64,000 nt of DNA from Kaistella sp. SH40-3 (GTDB taxonomy: Bacteria > Bacteroidota > Bacteroidia > Flavobacteriales > Weeksellaceae): assembly GCF_030686865.1 (NCBI RefSeq), contig NZ_JAQYUS010000001.1, forward strand, positions 1 to 64,000. The letters run 5' to 3'. The notes below the pieces were generated by a model. It was not told the origin of the DNA, searched no databases, and was given only the letters and a program-made list of their open reading frames with translations. Each line of letters begins with the position of its first letter. Position 1 is the first letter of the stretch. Below, in pieces: positions 8,375 through 17,337 of this stretch. Position numbers and translations under genes: made by a program.

Positions 8375-8788
8375 TCATTCATTTCGGCTAATATTGTTCT
8401 TAACAATTTCTAGTAAATCCTTTCTTGCTGCCTGCAACTGTCTTTCAAACATTTCAATAGTTTCCTTTAAGGGGTTGTTTAAGGTCTCTACATTGGCTAC
8501 AATGTTTGATGCAGTTACACCACAATTATCATAGAAATTATTGGTATTGTATAGTACTTTATCTTCTGTAAAATCGCGTAAACCTTCAAAAGTAACACCC
8601 AATGCAATTGCCACTTCATTTAATTTCTCGTCGCCAATATTTTCCGCTTGTTCAAGCTTGGAAATGGCTTGTTTGGAAACACCAAGTTTTTCTGCTAAGT
8701 CAGATTGCGTAAACCCTCTTAGTTTCCTAACGCGTTCAATTTTTCGTCCTCTTTTTAGGCTAGCTTTATTCGTGAAAATTTCAGTCAT
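8375..8788 (-). CDS. XRE-family helix-turn-helix regulator (downstream paralogue)
   Basis: 137 residues. An XRE/Cro-type HTH spans about residues 16-72: the FTQSDLAEKLGVSKQAISKLEQ stretch gives helices 2 and 3. A variable, Asn-rich region follows, then a C-terminal amphipathic helix (PLKETIEMFERQLQAARKD), probably for oligomerisation. It has the same layout as the upstream gene 8800-9180, and only 11 bp separate them, so the pair looks like a tandem duplication expressed together from the promoter near 9205. Many Bacteroidota mobile or defence islands carry such regulators. Its targets are unknown. Confidence 0.85.
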   Translation of the reverse strand: MTEIFTNKASLKRGRKIERVRKLRGFTQSDLAEKLGVSKQAISKLEQAENIGDEKLNEVAIALGVTFEGLRDFTEDKVLYNTNNFYDNCGVTASNIVANVETLNNPLKETIEMFERQLQAARKDLLEIVKNNISRNE

Positions 8789-8799
8789 GTCGGAGTTGT

Positions 8800-9180
8800 T
8801 TAATTGTTATTTTTACTTTTAAGTATTTCTATCTTTTCTTTTTCACTTGCTAACAGCCGTTCATACAATTCTACAACTTTTTCAATCGGACTAAAGACTT
8901 GATGGATTCCATGTGCATGTTCAGTTATTGTAGTGTTATCCACTTTATTTTCAATGCTGTAAAATGCCTGACTCTCGTTGAATTCCTTTATCACTTCAGC
9001 TGTAACATTAAGTATTTTAGCAATCTGAAAAATAATTTCATCATCAATAAGATCAGAATTTTCTATTAACGAATATTCTGCCTGGCTTATTCCAAGCTCA
9101 ATAGCTACCGCGTCTTGCTTAAGACCCTTTAGATTTCTGAGAAATTTAATATTAGGGCCAATTCTAACAGCTTTTTCCAT
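8800..9180 (-). CDS. XRE-family helix-turn-helix regulator (upstream paralogue)
   Basis: 126 residues. The N-terminal XRE HTH (about 8-65) reads LKGLKQDAVAIELGISQAEY for helices 1-3. A C-terminal helix (FSPIEKVVELYERLLASEK) matches the C-terminal helix of the downstream paralogue. It is the first gene of the two-gene unit. Its promoter region carries a perfect 16-bp direct repeat with 21-bp spacing, overlapping the promoter boxes, which is the layout expected for negative autoregulation. Heterodimer formation with the neighbour is possible. No metabolite or protease domain is visible. Confidence 0.87.
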   Translation of the reverse strand: MEKAVRIGPNIKFLRNLKGLKQDAVAIELGISQAEYSLIENSDLIDDEIIFQIAKILNVTAEVIKEFNESQAFYSIENKVDNTTITEHAHGIHQVFSPIEKVVELYERLLASEKEKIEILKSKNNN

Positions 9181-9201
9181 AATTGATAATTTTTATTACA
9201 G

Positions 9202-9248
9202 CAAATATATTAATAAAAGTCAACCTAATACAAATAAAAGTCAACCTA
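9202..9248 (-). promoter_or_regulatory. Promoter with tandem operator repeats for the XRE gene pair
   Basis: On the minus strand, TATATTTG (9202-9209) is a perfect -7 box and TTTG (9231-9234) a -33 box with 21 bp between them. A perfect 16-bp direct repeat (AATAAAAGTCAACCTA on the plus strand) occurs at 9212-9227 and 9233-9248. The two starts are 21 bp apart, about two helical turns, so both repeats face the same side of the DNA. The repeats fill the space between and behind the two boxes, so a bound regulator would occlude polymerase. Autoregulation by one of the XRE proteins is the obvious inference. Confidence 0.7.
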
Positions 9249-9696
9249 TTTTATTTTTTCGCACGAATATTAATTCATTTCTTTGTATTAGTACAAAATA
9301 ATGCTTAGGATTCTGGGTCATAATGATCATTTCCAAGTACTAACGGTCTTTATTTCATTATTATTTTAAGTTTGACAGAACAATGAAAACTTTGTAAAAA
9401 AACAAGAATCTCCATATAAAAGATAAAATTTTTAGTATGGATATGCATGGTACAGTGGTGTGCAAAACCATTGCAGCTTACGAGCTTCGCGGGAAATCAG
9501 GTTAATACAATGACCTTTCTATAATTCTATCTTTTTCACATAACCAAACATGAACAGACTCCTCTTCCACTACAACGATAGTTTTTAGAAAAGAGAAACA
9601 TTCTTATCAATTTTTTCAAAAGGATTTGTCTTTAGCGGGAAAGTGACCCCACTGTAAAAAGTGTTTCTACACGCTTTCCCCTAAGACGATCCGAGG

Positions 9697-9945
9697 TTTC
9701 ATTCTTTTTTCCTTGATGAAAAAAGAACCAAAAAAATCAAGACTTGGATTTATTTACTAAAAAATTGAGATTTCTTCTAAGAAAATCCCCAAACTCGGGC
9801 GGAAAGTCTATGGGTTTTTGTGTACATCATTTTTTGCCGCCACTCAAACAGAGGGAATTTTTAGGCGGTAATAATTTAGAAGATTTGTTTCGGAAGAAAT
9901 CTCAATTTTTCTTAACGCAAATAACTCCTAGGTCGAAGGTTTAAA
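9697..9945 (+). repeat. Foldback repeat of dispersed family R5
   Basis: A perfect 18-bp inverted repeat (9760-9777 against 9893-9910) brackets 115 bp. Inside it is a second small inverted repeat (CCGCC near 9838, GGCGG near 9864). The left part (AAAGAACC...AATCAAGACTTGGAT) and the right end (TTCTTAACGC...CTCCTAGGTCG) match the elements at 23145-23350 and 47595-47720, so this is a diverged member of the same dispersed family. Confidence 0.6.
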
Positions 9946-10072
9946 ATTTAAGGCAAGAGTTGAGAATTAAGAGAAAGAATAAAGAGAGAATGAATTAAAG
10001 CCTAATGTGCGGAACAATTCCCCATTTAGTCTATCATCTTTTTTCTTTTTTCTATCATCTAAAAAAAAAGCC

Positions 10073-10102
10073 CTTTCCCACCGTCGACAAACCACAGGAA
10101 AG
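10073..10102 (+). promoter_or_regulatory. Hairpin in the SusC leader
   Basis: CTTTCC (10073-10078) pairs with GGAAAG (10097-10102) across an 18-base loop, 52 bp before the SusC start and preceded by an A-run. It may be a leader structure or an attenuator-like element. No clear promoter box was found beside it. Confidence 0.3.
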
Positions 10103-10153
10103 AGCGGTAACAATTATCAGTACATAAATGAACTAAAAATCTAAAACAAAACT

Positions 10154-13100
10154 ATGAAAAAAATCCTATCCAACATAGGAGTTGTTTCCTGTTGCCTGAT
10201 ATTTTCTGCGATTCATTCGCAGGCCAAGGCACAAACCCGTACTGTTACGGGAACAGTAAACGACAAAGAAAAACCCATCGGCGGAGTAATCGTCACGCAA
10301 GAAGGAACGAACCAAGTAACTACTACTTCCTCCTCGGGAACGTTCAACCTCCAAATTAGTGGCGAAAATCCCATACTCATTTTCCGACATCCGGAGTATG
10401 CAGAAAGAAAAATCACCACCAATGGGAAATCCACTTTTACGATTTCTCTTACAGAAAAAGTAAAGTCGATTGAAGAAGTGGTACTCAATGCGGGGTATTA
10501 TAACGTCAAAGCCCGAGAAAGTACTGGCAGTATCGCAAGGGTTACAGCCAAAGATATTGAAAACCAACCAGTCACCAATGTACTCTCTGCGGTGCAGGGC
10601 AGAATGGCAGGCGTAAGCATCGTACAGAACACAGGTACTCCAGGAGGTGGGTACGATGTACAGATTAGAGGAAGGAATAGTCTGAGAAATATACTGAACA
10701 GCAGTACTAACGGCAATCAGCCAATGTATATTGTGGATGGAGTCCCGTGGATTGGGAAGTTGCCTTCTGCATATTCCATCGGAGTTCTTCCCACAAGCAA
10801 TATCAACCCACTTAATGCCCTGAATCCTGATGATATCGAAAGTATTGCCGTGCTTAAGGATGCAGATGCTACCGCCATCTACGGAAGCCGTGGTGGTAAC
10901 GGAGTCATCCTGATTACGACGAAAAGAGGCAAAGCAGGAGCTGTACGCGTGACTGCCAGTGCTGCGACCTCCTACAGTACAGTAGCTGGCAAACTTAAGA
11001 TGATGGATACTCAGGAATATTTAAGCATGCGAAGGCAAGCATACGCCAATGTGGGAACCGTGAATTATCCTGCTAACGCGTATGACATCAACGGAACATG
11101 GGACCCTGACCGGCATACCGACTGGCAAAAAGAACTTATAGGAGGAACAGCAGAGAATTTTAGCGCACGCGTTGCAGTGTCTGGCGGATCAGAAAAGAAC
11201 AGTTTCAGTATCAGTGCAGGACACAACGACCAAACTTCAGTTTTTCCAGGAGACCACCATTATAAGATAAATACATTTACCAGCAGTTATACCTATCGCT
11301 CTCAAGACGCACGCCTTGTCGCAGGTCTATCTAATTCATTTTCATTCACCGGCAATAACAGTTTAAATCAAGATATTACCGGCAGGGCAATTAGCCTATC
11401 ACCGAATGCTCCGGCATTATATGACGCAGCGGGTAACCTCAATTGGCAAAACAACACTTTTAATAATCCACTGAGTCAGGTGAATGCAAGCTATTCTAAC
11501 AAAACCCAGCTCATCAACCAAAACCTTAATCTTGTTTATCGCCCGGGGGGAGATTTTTCCATCAAACTCAATACAGGATTTACCCATCAAGAGCTGGAAG
11601 AATTTTCACTTTCGCCCAATACCATGTATATTCCGTCATCGGCTTCAAGTACCAGTCCTGCCTATTCCTCAGCAGCGCGCGCAACAGGCGCGGTGCTTTC
11701 TTACTTAGCGGAACCACAAGTGGACTGGAAGAAGAAGTTTGCATTACATGAATTGAATGTCCTAGCCGGAATTACTTATCAGCAAACCGAAACAAAGTCA
11801 TCTGCGATGAGAGGAACCGGTTTTGCAAGCAATGCACTGCTCCAGAATATAGCAGCTGCAGCAACCGTGACGATCTCACCGTTTATCGACAACGAATACC
11901 GTTATGCTGCTTTTTTCGGCAGACTTAACTACCAGTTTGCCAACCGCTATATTGTAAACCTTACTGCCCGTAGAGACGGATCGAGCCGTTTCGGACCCAA
12001 CAAAAAATTTGCAAACTTCGGCGCTGTCGGCGCTGCATGGATTATCTCTGAAGAACGTTTTATGAAAAACATACGCTGGCTGTCCTTGGCCAAGATAAGA
12101 GGAAGCTATGGACATACAGGAAGCGATGCTGTGGGTGACTACCAGTTTACGGATACTTTCACACTGTCCACGTCGGCTTATAACAATATTCCGGGCCTCT
12201 ACCCTTCCCGTCTCTTCAATCCGGACTATTCGTGGGAACGTACGGACAAAATAGAATCAGCTGTAGAACTGTCCTTTCTGCGTGACCGCCTAACCCTTAC
12301 TGCTGCATGGTACAGAAACAGATCCTCCAATCAGCTAATCGGCATCCCTCTTTCCACCGTTACGGGATTCAGTTCAATACTTGCAAATCTCGATGCGACA
12401 GTAGAAAACAGCGGTATCGAAGTTGATTTTGGAAGTACACCGGTCAATAATAGTAATTGGAAATGGACAGCGGGATTCAACATCAGTATCCCTAAAAATA
12501 AACTTCTGGCATTTCCCGATCTGGAAAATTCATCCTATGCGAACACGTATATAATTGGTGAATCAATTTATACGGTCAAGCTTTTTGACTATCTCGGAAT
12601 CAACCGTAATACTGGCCAATATGAATTCAGGGATTTTAACGGTGACGGTAAAATTACCACCCCAGACGATGCCAAAGCAATAAGAACCCTTGGTCCGGAA
12701 TATTTCGGCGGGCTTTACAGCACCCTCAAATATAGGAACATCGATATTTCTGTTCTGTTTCAGTTCACAAAACAACAAAACTGGAATTATTACAGAACAA
12801 TGGCTGTTCCAGGTGGAATGCTAAATCAGCCTAATGAATTCCTGGATGTATGGTCAGCTGAAAATCAGGACGGTATTATTATGCCTTACACGCCGGGAAA
12901 TCATGCTCTAACCAATACCCTCACGGGAAATCTGAGAAACAGTATTGCAGCAGTAGGAGACGCTTCTTTTATCCGTCTCAAAAACATACAGCTAAACTAC
13001 CGATTACCCCTTCGAAACCCGCCTATACGCGAAGCGTCAGTATACCTGCAGGGACAGAACATCTGGACATGGACTAAATATTTCGGCCTAGATCCTGAGT

Positions 13101-13165
13101 TCATCACTTCGGGTTATCTACCTCCACTAAAGACCTTCTCTCTAGGATTTCTCATAACCTTATAA
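10154..13165 (+). CDS. SusC/RagA-family TonB-linked outer-membrane transporter
   Basis: 1003 residues. It has a signal peptide (1 to about 26, ending QAKAQ) and a CarboxypepD-reg-like domain (about 28-110, starting TVTGTVNDKEKPIGGV). The plug domain (about 118-260) carries QIRGRNS, PMYIVDGVPW, the DIESIAVLKDADATAIYGSRG signature and GVILITTKRGKAG. A 22-strand barrel follows to the end. It imports large solutes through the outer membrane using TonB energy, with the SusD lipoprotein as lid. It lies 10 bp before susD and is followed by an S9 peptidase, which points to peptide rather than glycan substrates. Local GC content is clearly higher than in the preceding island. Confidence 0.95.
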   Translation: MKKILSNIGVVSCCLIFSAIHSQAKAQTRTVTGTVNDKEKPIGGVIVTQEGTNQVTTTSSSGTFNLQISGENPILIFRHPEYAERKITTNGKSTFTISLTEKVKSIEEVVLNAGYYNVKARESTGSIARVTAKDIENQPVTNVLSAVQGRMAGVSIVQNTGTPGGGYDVQIRGRNSLRNILNSSTNGNQPMYIVDGVPWIGKLPSAYSIGVLPTSNINPLNALNPDDIESIAVLKDADATAIYGSRGGNGVILITTKRGKAGAVRVTASAATSYSTVAGKLKMMDTQEYLSMRRQAYANVGTVNYPANAYDINGTWDPDRHTDWQKELIGGTAENFSARVAVSGGSEKNSFSISAGHNDQTSVFPGDHHYKINTFTSSYTYRSQDARLVAGLSNSFSFTGNNSLNQDITGRAISLSPNAPALYDAAGNLNWQNNTFNNPLSQVNASYSNKTQLINQNLNLVYRPGGDFSIKLNTGFTHQELEEFSLSPNTMYIPSSASSTSPAYSSAARATGAVLSYLAEPQVDWKKKFALHELNVLAGITYQQTETKSSAMRGTGFASNALLQNIAAAATVTISPFIDNEYRYAAFFGRLNYQFANRYIVNLTARRDGSSRFGPNKKFANFGAVGAAWIISEERFMKNIRWLSLAKIRGSYGHTGSDAVGDYQFTDTFTLSTSAYNNIPGLYPSRLFNPDYSWERTDKIESAVELSFLRDRLTLTAAWYRNRSSNQLIGIPLSTVTGFSSILANLDATVENSGIEVDFGSTPVNNSNWKWTAGFNISIPKNKLLAFPDLENSSYANTYIIGESIYTVKLFDYLGINRNTGQYEFRDFNGDGKITTPDDAKAIRTLGPEYFGGLYSTLKYRNIDISVLFQFTKQQNWNYYRTMAVPGGMLNQPNEFLDVWSAENQDGIIMPYTPGNHALTNTLTGNLRNSIAAVGDASFIRLKNIQLNYRLPLRNPPIREASVYLQGQNIWTWTKYFGLDPEFITSGYLPPLKTFSLGFLITL

Positions 13166-13175
13166 ACATCTACTA

Positions 13176-14555
13176 ATGAAAATAAAAAATATCACCTATA
13201 TGGCAGGTATTTTTACAGCAGCCTTTACTTTGTCTGCATGTGAAGATGCCTTAGAAGTATCACCCCCTGTGAATCAAATCAGTTCTGCACAAGTATTTGA
13301 ATCGGTCAGTACAGCTGATGCCGCCTTAAGTAACCTCTATGCAGAATTTCAGGCATATTCTCTGTTAAGCGGAGGTGCAGGCGGAGCCGGAGCATTGCTC
13401 GGCACCTACACGGATGAACTGTATTCTTATGGTATCAATACACAGAATGCAGAGTATGACCTTTATAACAATACGCAAATCGCAACCAATACAAGGATTA
13501 AATCAGTATGGACAAATGCGTACAAGGAGATTTATATGGCAAATGTTATTATAAACGGGGTTAAAGTTAGTGCAGGCATTACAGAAGACGACCAAAGAAG
13601 AATTCACGGGGAGGCGCTGTTTTTACGTTCACTTGTATATTACTACCTGACCAGCATATTCGGTGACATCCCCTATACCGTTTCCACAGACTATTCAGTG
13701 AATCAGAGTCTCGCGAAAACTGAAGAAGCGGAAGTCCTGATGAAAATCGAAAATGACCTGCAGCAGGCCGCCCTCATGCTGAATGATTCGTACAGAAATA
13801 ACGAACGGATATATGCCAACCGGAAGACGGCAGAACTTATCCTGGCAACAGTAATGATGAAACGTTCAAAATGGCAGGAAGCAGAAGCCCTTTTGCGCGG
13901 CATCGTGCAAAACCCGGTTTACGTGTGGCAACCCGACTTGACGAAAACCTTTAAAACTACAGGAAAGCATATCCTGTGGCAGCTTAAACCGCTCAAAGCA
14001 AATGATGCCACTCCCGAAGCGCTGCTCTTTTATTTCATTACTGCAGTCCCTAATACCTATACACTTTCAGATAACTTATTCGCATCATTTACCTCTAATG
14101 ATCTCCGGCGACAGGCTTGGATTAAACCGCTGCTGATTAACCAGAAAACGTACTATCGCGCCGACAAGTATCAAAAAACAGTAAATAATACTGATGAGTA
14201 TTCCATTGTAGTTCGGCTGGAAGAAGCCTACCTCCTACTTGCGGAAAACTTGGCGCAACAAAACAAAATTTCTGAAGCACTACCTTTTCTCAACGCAGTG
14301 AAACAGAAGGCTGGACTAGCACCTTTACCGGATACTTTAACTAAACAAGAACTGGTGACGGAGATTATCGATGAAAGTTGCAAAGAGTTTTTCACCGAAA
14401 AAGGAATGAGATTTCTTACCCTGAAAAGAAACGGCAGACTCAACAGCCTGATCCCGTATAAAACCAACTGGCAGCCTTTTCACCAAAATTGGCCGCTGCC
14501 TGCATCAGAATTGCTTGTTAACCCCCGCTTAAAACCCCAAAACGATGGCTATTAA
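13176..14555 (+). CDS. SusD/RagB-family surface lipoprotein
   Basis: 459 residues. Lipoprotein signal with lipobox LSAC and lipidation Cys22. The TPR-rich SusD fold is recognisable: the EALFLRSLVYYYL region near 148-160, FGDIPYT following, and the C-terminal region with ECF-like KEFFTEKGMRFLTLKRNG (about 408-425) and a final NPRLKPQNDGY. It pairs with the SusC barrel as the substrate-binding lid on the cell surface. It lies 10 bp after susC and overlaps the peptidase start by 11 bases, so the three genes form one translationally coupled operon. Its length is at the low end for the family. Confidence 0.95.
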   Translation: MKIKNITYMAGIFTAAFTLSACEDALEVSPPVNQISSAQVFESVSTADAALSNLYAEFQAYSLLSGGAGGAGALLGTYTDELYSYGINTQNAEYDLYNNTQIATNTRIKSVWTNAYKEIYMANVIINGVKVSAGITEDDQRRIHGEALFLRSLVYYYLTSIFGDIPYTVSTDYSVNQSLAKTEEAEVLMKIENDLQQAALMLNDSYRNNERIYANRKTAELILATVMMKRSKWQEAEALLRGIVQNPVYVWQPDLTKTFKTTGKHILWQLKPLKANDATPEALLFYFITAVPNTYTLSDNLFASFTSNDLRRQAWIKPLLINQKTYYRADKYQKTVNNTDEYSIVVRLEEAYLLLAENLAQQNKISEALPFLNAVKQKAGLAPLPDTLTKQELVTEIIDESCKEFFTEKGMRFLTLKRNGRLNSLIPYKTNWQPFHQNWPLPASELLVNPRLKPQNDGY

Positions 14556-16998
14556 AATCTTATTTATCCTTATACTGACGACGACACTACTGTCCGCTCA
14601 ATCCGGTGAAGATCGGAAGAGAGTTGGCTTTAAAGGTAAAACGTATGAGATGTCTTGGATTAAAAGTTCGCCGAATCAGAAATACATTTCCTTTCAGAAG
14701 ACTTACGAATATTCAAGCGATACTCTTGTACTGCTTTCTGTTGATAAACCAAACCATATTGTTTACCAAACCGCAGGGGTATATCCCATCTCCATAAAAT
14801 ATTCGCCTAAAGGATATCTGTTTATGAGCGGAGTTGCAAATGCCCAATACCTTAAGTTGCCAGATCTGAAACCTACCCTATGGTCAGGCATTTCAAAGGC
14901 CATTTTCCTTGAATCGTATAACCGCATTGCGATACTTCAGAACGACATGTTGCAAATTTATAATGAGGAGGTAGAACTGCAGGAGGAAATCAGGGACGTT
15001 ACTGCTGTAGAGTATAAGGAAGGCCGTCTGTTCTATACGAAGAAAAGGGGTTCCCGCTGGATACTCGCGGAGTGGTCTCCACAAGTCACAAAGAACCTAT
15101 ATACGGCTGAGACCTCAAAAATACGCGTTGGTTTTTGTGAGGGAGCTGAACTCATTATTTATGAAAACAATCCAGCGAGCGGAAACGCAGTTATCCACTA
15201 CCTGACGACGGACGGAGAAAAAGAGGCAATCTGGCAGAACGAAGCGGGATATGCTATTAAAAGACCCGCGGTAGTCTCGAAAACCAGCCCGAATCACTTC
15301 TTTGTGAGCCTGGCAGTGGAGCAGACTAGAGAGCAGAAATCGTCCGTCGACATCTGGTACGGGAACGACAACAATCTGGGTAAAAAGTTTCAGAACAATG
15401 TGGTGTTAAAACATTTTATCTGGAATACCGCAGACAATTCCGTAAAGGAGCTGGACGCATCAGAATTCCCGAAACAGATGAACGTGGGAAATCCAAATTA
15501 TCTGCTCGCTCTAGACCCTGCACTTCATCAGGATTATACGCATGAACGCATTAATTACGAAATTCACCGGTATGACATCGCCAACAACACCTATGATTTT
15601 CTGGGAAAGACTGGCATCTATAATTATTTAGACAGGGAGGGAAGGTTTCTTCTGTCATATGATAATAAAGATTGGGTTCTGTACCGTATCGATACTAAAG
15701 AAAAAACCGTTATCCCAGCCGCCGCCGGGTCTAAACCTTACTTTGCCCGAAACGGCTTGCAGATCCTTTTTACCGAACCCCACCTCGCTGTTTACGATAT
15801 CAAGGAGAAAAAACTCCGCCCCACCACCCTGCGAGCGGGGTACGAAAGCACAGCGGTTAATATAAACAAGGCAACCATAGGAATTGAAAATATGTTTTAC
15901 AAAAATACCTATGATGAGAAAGAACCACTGCTGATTAAAATTACCAATCCTGACACCGCAGAGCAGGGGATGGGTATTTACCATAAGGGTCGGTTCCGAG
16001 AACTCTACACTCCCTCTATTGATTTTGTGAATATGGCAACGCTGATGCCAGATCAAAAAAGTTGTATGTATTTAAAAAGCAATTACAACCGCCCTTTTGA
16101 ACTGACACTGAATAAAGGCGGGCGGGAAAGCGTAATTTTTAACAGCAATCCGCAGGATAAAAAATCAAAGGAGATCAGACAGGAGACGATCAGTTTCACC
16201 AATTCTAAAGGAGTGCCGCTGAAAGGGATACTATTTTATCCAACAACTTACGATTCACATAAGAAATATCCGATGATTGTGGGTATTTATGAAATGCTAA
16301 GAAGCCAGGTCAACCGTTATTTGAGGGATGGATTTTCTGGTAGGATTGAAGGAATGAACATAAGACACTATTTGAACCGCGGTTATTTTGTATATCTACC
16401 GGATATTGTTTACGACAGCAGAGGACCAGGAAGATCTGCCTTGGATTGTGTTGAAAGTTCACTCGATGCTTTACAGACTCTTTCCTCCATCGATTTTCAA
16501 AAAGTAGGCCTCATGGGGCACTCGCACGGTGGCTACCAAACCAACTTTATTGCGACGCAAAGTACACGCTTTGCGGCCTACTTAAGCGGATCGGCCAACA
16601 GTGATTTGGTGCGTTCCTATCATTCTTTTAACTATAATTTTGTGAGTCCTTTTTTCTGGCAGTTTGAAGAGCAACAATACAGAATGTTTAAATCTTTTGC
16701 GGAGGATAAGCAGCTGTATATTGATAACAGCCCCATTTATCATGCAGAAAAAGTATCCGGTCCGATATTGTTGTGGGCGGGAACCAAAGATGAAAATATA
16801 GTGTGGGATCAGAGTATGGAATTTTATATGGGTTTGCGCCGCAATCATAAAAAAGTGACCGCTTTATTTTACAAAGGTCAGGGCCATGATTTTCAGGATA
16901 AGACCAACAGGGAGGATCTATATACAAGAATCTCTGAATGGTTTGATTTCCACTTGAAAAAAATCAACAGCGAATGGATTAGTATACTGTACCATTGA
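14545..16998 (+). CDS. S9-family (prolyl oligopeptidase-like) serine peptidase, exported
   Basis: 817 residues with a signal peptide (1-19, ending LLSAQ). An N-terminal beta-propeller-like region (to about 540) precedes an alpha/beta-hydrolase domain. Catalytic triad: Ser660 in GHSHGG, Asp749 in GTKDEN and His781 in GQGHDF, with the usual order and spacing for S9 peptidases. It probably trims peptides in the periplasm or at the surface before or after SusCD import. The start overlaps the susD stop by 11 bases. A strong hairpin terminator follows the stop by 4 bp. It resembles S9 proteins encoded next to SusCD pairs in other Flavobacteriia. Substrate preference cannot be read. Confidence 0.92.
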   Translation: MAIKILFILILTTTLLSAQSGEDRKRVGFKGKTYEMSWIKSSPNQKYISFQKTYEYSSDTLVLLSVDKPNHIVYQTAGVYPISIKYSPKGYLFMSGVANAQYLKLPDLKPTLWSGISKAIFLESYNRIAILQNDMLQIYNEEVELQEEIRDVTAVEYKEGRLFYTKKRGSRWILAEWSPQVTKNLYTAETSKIRVGFCEGAELIIYENNPASGNAVIHYLTTDGEKEAIWQNEAGYAIKRPAVVSKTSPNHFFVSLAVEQTREQKSSVDIWYGNDNNLGKKFQNNVVLKHFIWNTADNSVKELDASEFPKQMNVGNPNYLLALDPALHQDYTHERINYEIHRYDIANNTYDFLGKTGIYNYLDREGRFLLSYDNKDWVLYRIDTKEKTVIPAAAGSKPYFARNGLQILFTEPHLAVYDIKEKKLRPTTLRAGYESTAVNINKATIGIENMFYKNTYDEKEPLLIKITNPDTAEQGMGIYHKGRFRELYTPSIDFVNMATLMPDQKSCMYLKSNYNRPFELTLNKGGRESVIFNSNPQDKKSKEIRQETISFTNSKGVPLKGILFYPTTYDSHKKYPMIVGIYEMLRSQVNRYLRDGFSGRIEGMNIRHYLNRGYFVYLPDIVYDSRGPGRSALDCVESSLDALQTLSSIDFQKVGLMGHSHGGYQTNFIATQSTRFAAYLSGSANSDLVRSYHSFNYNFVSPFFWQFEEQQYRMFKSFAEDKQLYIDNSPIYHAEKVSGPILLWAGTKDENIVWDQSMEFYMGLRRNHKKVTALFYKGQGHDFQDKTNREDLYTRISEWFDFHLKKINSEWISILYH

Positions 16999-17002
16999 AA
17001 AA

Positions 17003-17031
17003 GGATGTCCTGATGGACATCCATTTTTGTT
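17003..17031. terminator. Bidirectional Rho-independent terminator
   Basis: A perfect 8-bp stem GGATGTCC/GGACATCC with loop TGAT lies at 17003-17022. It is preceded by an A-run and followed by ATTTTTG. It sits between the peptidase stop (16998) and the converging gene ending at 17034, so it can terminate both transcripts. Confidence 0.85.
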
Positions 17032-17033
17032 AA

Positions 17034-17312
17034 TTATTTGACTAAAATTTCCCTGAGCACGCTTGGACAACTCGTACCGTTCAGGTCATAGAGCGGCTCC
17101 GGTCCCATACCCACATCCGCGGTACAGATAACCTCTCCTTCGGTATCGCAATCTTTCTGTGCATTAACACATTCAGGTTCAGCACCAGGATGAAAAGCGT
17201 AGCCTGGGCGAACTGCCTTGGCGGTGTCTTTTGCGGTATGTGTGGCATACGCGCTTCCTGCTCCTGCCAGCATAACAAATGCCGGTAAAAGGAACGTTTT
17301 TAAATTTTTCAT
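17034..17312 (-). CDS. Small exported Cys-containing protein (DUF6520-like)
   Basis: 92 residues: a signal peptide (1-24, ending GSAYA) and a mature domain of about 68 residues with four cysteines in the pattern C-x5-C (ECVNAQKDC), EVICT and TSCP near the end. Start, length and cysteines fit the DUF6520 family of Chryseobacterium-type bacteria, whose function is unknown. It lies 25 bp behind a MauE-like redox-type membrane protein gene, so thiol chemistry on this peptide is an attractive idea. It is the last gene of the unit, and the shared terminator follows its stop. Confidence 0.75.
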   Translation of the reverse strand: MKNLKTFLLPAFVMLAGAGSAYATHTAKDTAKAVRPGYAFHPGAEPECVNAQKDCDTEGEVICTADVGMGPEPLYDLNGTSCPSVLREILVK

Positions 17313-17337
17313 AATATAAATATTAAAGTGATGATGC

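Larger units (their letters stand above)
9249..10153. other. Long intergenic region between XRE genes and SusC
   Basis: About 900 bp with no credible gene. It holds an imperfect hairpin (GGGAAAG 9637-9643 with CTTTCCC 9674-9680), the foldback repeat at 9697-9945, and the SusC leader. It marks the boundary between the AT-rich island and the more GC-rich SusC operon. Confidence 0.6.

Noticed and set aside
8186..8413. 75-codon plus-strand frame after the 49-residue peptide
   Set aside because: It overlaps both the peptide and the XRE gene end in other frames, with no promoter or family.
9744..9944. 66-codon plus-strand frame in the SusC upstream region
   Set aside because: It is wholly inside the R5 foldback repeat, and its composition follows the repeat. 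No promoter box.
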